NCBI GenBank assembly: GCA_947489825.1
Contig: CANLFL010000033.1
Coordinates: forward strand, 1-7,919
Length of the DNA stretch: 7,919 nucleotides
Reading direction: 5' to 3'
Origin: Candidatus Nanopelagicaceae bacterium
GTDB taxonomy: Bacteria; Actinomycetota; Actinomycetes; Nanopelagicales; Nanopelagicaceae
In this document: one piece after another, positions 5,679 to 7,919 of the stretch
Layout: each line of letters starts with the position of its first letter
How positions within the stretch are numbered: the first letter of the stretch is position 1
Program-made: the position numbers and the translations under genes
The notes under the pieces: generated by a model
The model's database searches: none
Told to the model about the DNA's origin: nothing
Seen by the model: the letters and a program-made list of their open reading frames with translations, nothing else

Positions 5679-7919
5679 TCAGCCGGTATTACGAAGGCCT
5701 GCCGCAACACCGTTAATTGTCAGCAAAAGCGCGCGAATCAAATCTGGATCTGCTGTCGCACCCTCGGCGCGCACTCTCTGCAAGAGGTTTATCTGCAAGA
5801 GATGGATTGGTGAAAGATACGCATCGCGTACCTGCAGAGTACGAGCAAGCACTGGTTGTTCACTGAGCAGCGCGCTCTTCTTGGTAACTAGCAAAATCTC
5901 CGCAACCGTAAGCTCGAATTCAGCAGTGATCTCATCGAGGAAGTGATGTAACTCTTGTGGAACAAGAGTCTCTACATACCCACGAGCTGTCTTTAAATCT
6001 GTCTTCGCAAGAGTCATCTCAACGTTGCTCACAAATGTGTGGAAGAAGTGCCAATCTTTGAGCATTGCTGTCATTACATCGCTTTTGCCAGCTTCGCGTG
6101 CAGCCTTAAGGCCTGATCCAACGCCGAACCATCCCGGAACAATCTGACGTGATTGCGTCCAGCCAAATACCCAAGGAATTGCACGCAGTGAACCAAGTCC
6201 AGTTGATGCATCCGGACGACGTGAAGGTCTAGAACCCAGGAAGAGATTTCCAAGTTGTTCTACAGGAGTTGAGGCGTAAAAGTAAGCAGGAAGATCTGGA
6301 TGATCGATCAGCGCGCGATATTGTGCGAAGGCAGCATCTGAGATCACATCCATACACGAATTCCAATGCGTTAGCTCTTCTTCACTCTGTCGTGGAGCAC
6401 GGTTGAGAATCGTTGCTTCAAGAGAGGCCGCAAGTGTCAGTTCAACGTTCTCGCGAGCAAGAGCTGGAAGTGAATACTTATCGCTGATTACTTCTCCTTG
6501 TTCAGTTAATTTAATTTCACCATCGATTGATCCCCAAGGAAGAGCAACGAGAGCTTCATAGGTTGGGCCACCACCGCGACCAACAGAACCACCACGACCA
6601 TGGAAGAGACGTAGACGCACGCCGTGCTTCATTGCGACATCTCTTAACTTGCGCTGTGCACGGTGAATTTCCCATTGGCTGGTTGCGATTCCAGCATCTT
6701 TATTTGAATCTGAATATCCGAGCATTACTTCTTGTACATCTCCACGAAGTGCAACAACTTTTCTATACGTTGGATTCGATAGTAACTTTTCAAGGATGTC
6801 GCCAGCTGCACGAAGTTCAGCAACGGTTTCAAGTAGTGGAGCAAATCCAATCTTGGCAACGCCAGTCTTGATATCGACAAGTCCTGCTAACTTTCCTAGG
6901 ACTGCTGATGCAATGAGGTCATCAGCACCTTTTGTCATAGAGACGATGTAGGTCTCGATAATCTCTGGACCGAAGTTTTCAATGAGTTCATTGATAGCGA
7001 CAAAGGTATTGAAAGTCTTTGCATCATTATCTTTAAGAGATACTGTGGAAAGTCCTTGCGAATCATCAAGCAAAGCAGTGAGAGTTTCAAAGCGCTCATC
7101 ATGGCTTTGGGACGCGTAGTTACCGCTAATGATCTGAGAAAGTGCACTGTGGTGGGCATCAGAATGCTCACGGATATCAAGGGTGGCATGGGTAATTCCA
7201 AAGGCAGCGATCGAGCGAATTGTTCGCTCAAGTAGCCCAGTAGCGATTAATTCACCATTATGAGCAAAGAGTGAATCGCGCATCAGAGTGAGATCTGCAA
7301 GAAGCTCAGATGTATCTTTGTAATCGCGATGTGGAACATGTGGGGTGCCCTTTGCGTGGCGATCACGTGTCAGTACAAGTCGATGCACGATAGCTGTCGC
7401 CTTTAAGCGGTATGGCTCTTGCACATTAAGGCGGCGAAAACGCGGCTCGAATTCAGGGATGTGCTTGAGATCTTCTTCTACTGAAGCAGAGAGAGCTGGA
7501 GTTGCACCAATGATGCGGGTAGAGACTGAGAGCATCTGACGAAGTTCGTCCATCGATGCAATTGTTGTACGGATGGCATGAGCAACCTGGAGTACTACAG
7601 CAGCCTTAGTGATTTCAGGCGTGATATTTGGATTTCCATCACGATCGCCACCGATCCATGTACCAAAAGTTAATGGACGAGCTGTCACAGGTAGATCAAC
7701 GCCAATTCGCTTAAGTTCGTGGGCAAATTCATTGAGTACTTCAGGAACTGTTGTGCGAGCCAAATCATCGAGGTAATAGAGAGCGTTCATTGCTTCATCA
7801 AGTGGCTCAGGGCGTTCAACTCGAAGTTCATCTGTCTGCCACAAGAGATCAACGATCTCGGCGAGTGATTGTGAATTAGTGCTGCTCTTTGGAAGATCGA
7901 GTAACCGCGAAATTTCACC
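5679..7919 (-). CDS. ppc: Phosphoenolpyruvate carboxylase, 5' end outside window
   Basis: Ppc carboxylates PEP with bicarbonate to oxaloacetate, refilling the TCA cycle. The last 746 residues are present. The frame stays open to the window edge, so the gene starts to the right of 7919; the missing part should hold the first catalytic His (VLTAHPTE). Numbering from the edge: LWQTDELR 25-32, GGDRDGNP 90-97, LDIREHSDAHH 247-257, LGYSDSNKDAG 400-410, the active-site loop FHGRGGSVGRGGGP 439-452 and SRPSRRP 562-568. The ending RNTG at 743-746, VEMTLAKTDL and the Arg in LQVRDAY correspond, from memory of E. coli Ppc, to the aspartate/malate inhibitor site (N881, K773, R832), so feedback inhibition is likely kept. 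The stop is TGA 5681-5679. The PL6-like gene follows after 25 bases on the same strand and may be transcribed from the ppc promoter, which is not in the window. Confidence 0.97.
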   Translation of the reverse strand, partial: GEISRLLDLPKSSTNSQSLAEIVDLLWQTDELRVERPEPLDEAMNALYYLDDLARTTVPEVLNEFAHELKRIGVDLPVTARPLTFGTWIGGDRDGNPNITPEITKAAVVLQVAHAIRTTIASMDELRQMLSVSTRIIGATPALSASVEEDLKHIPEFEPRFRRLNVQEPYRLKATAIVHRLVLTRDRHAKGTPHVPHRDYKDTSELLADLTLMRDSLFAHNGELIATGLLERTIRSIAAFGITHATLDIREHSDAHHSALSQIISGNYASQSHDERFETLTALLDDSQGLSTVSLKDNDAKTFNTFVAINELIENFGPEIIETYIVSMTKGADDLIASAVLGKLAGLVDIKTGVAKIGFAPLLETVAELRAAGDILEKLLSNPTYRKVVALRGDVQEVMLGYSDSNKDAGIATSQWEIHRAQRKLRDVAMKHGVRLRLFHGRGGSVGRGGGPTYEALVALPWGSIDGEIKLTEQGEVISDKYSLPALARENVELTLAASLEATILNRAPRQSEEELTHWNSCMDVISDAAFAQYRALIDHPDLPAYFYASTPVEQLGNLFLGSRPSRRPDASTGLGSLRAIPWVFGWTQSRQIVPGWFGVGSGLKAAREAGKSDVMTAMLKDWHFFHTFVSNVEMTLAKTDLKTARGYVETLVPQELHHFLDEITAEFELTVAEILLVTKKSALLSEQPVLARTLQVRDAYLSPIHLLQINLLQRVRAEGATADPDLIRALLLTINGVAAGLRNTG

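Noticed and set aside
7842..7844. TTG 7844 as the start of ppc
   Set aside because: The frame stays open to 7919 and the upstream residues (GEISRLLD ... EIVDL) fit PEP carboxylase. TTG encodes the Leu of LWQTDELR, so the gene is cut by the window edge.

Overview
The window looks like a chromosomal housekeeping region from a low-to-mid GC actinobacterium. A freshwater planktonic lineage such as the acI/Nanopelagicales group is my best guess. Four things point that way: the order ispE, tRNA-Gln, glmU, prs, rplY, pth, which is typical of Actinobacteria; protein sequences that read closest to mycobacterial/streptomycete homologues (GlmU with the NIG/FVNYDG acetyltransferase core and a basic C-terminal tail, a TL5/CTC-type two-domain L25, a 326-residue Prs); a base composition near 48% G+C where I counted it (29/60 in 2221-2280), far below most Actinobacteria; and use of GTG and TTG starts. 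The genus is an inference.

Plus strand, 1-4204. The window opens inside ispE (last 98 codons; MEP isoprenoid pathway). A tRNA-Gln(UUG) gene follows at 352-423, and only 17 bases later glmU starts (UDP-GlcNAc synthesis for the cell wall). prs (PRPP synthase) begins 5 bases after glmU at a TTG whose Shine-Dalgarno lies inside the glmU end. A 141-base gap then holds a clear promoter and a leader with several possible RNA stems, before rplY (ribosomal protein L25/CTC). pth (peptidyl-tRNA hydrolase) follows after 18 bases. The cluster joins cell-wall and nucleotide precursor supply with translation functions.

Minus strand, 4205-7919. ppc (phosphoenolpyruvate carboxylase, anaplerotic oxaloacetate supply) runs in from the right edge without its first part. 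25 bases after its stop lies a gene for a Tat-exported right-handed beta-helix protein resembling polysaccharide lyase family 6 (chondroitinase B/alginate lyase type). That gene is visibly more A+T-rich (23/60 G+C in 4681-4740), and its stop codon directly abuts the pth stop in a convergent arrangement. It is the one accessory gene of the window and looks like an insertion between conserved genes.

There is no mobile element, CRISPR array or phage gene, and no gene-free stretch above 300 bases. The most interesting points are the rplY leader, the PL6-like gene with changed active-site residues, the A54 T-loop of the tRNA, and the tRNA/glmU and glmU/prs junctions.
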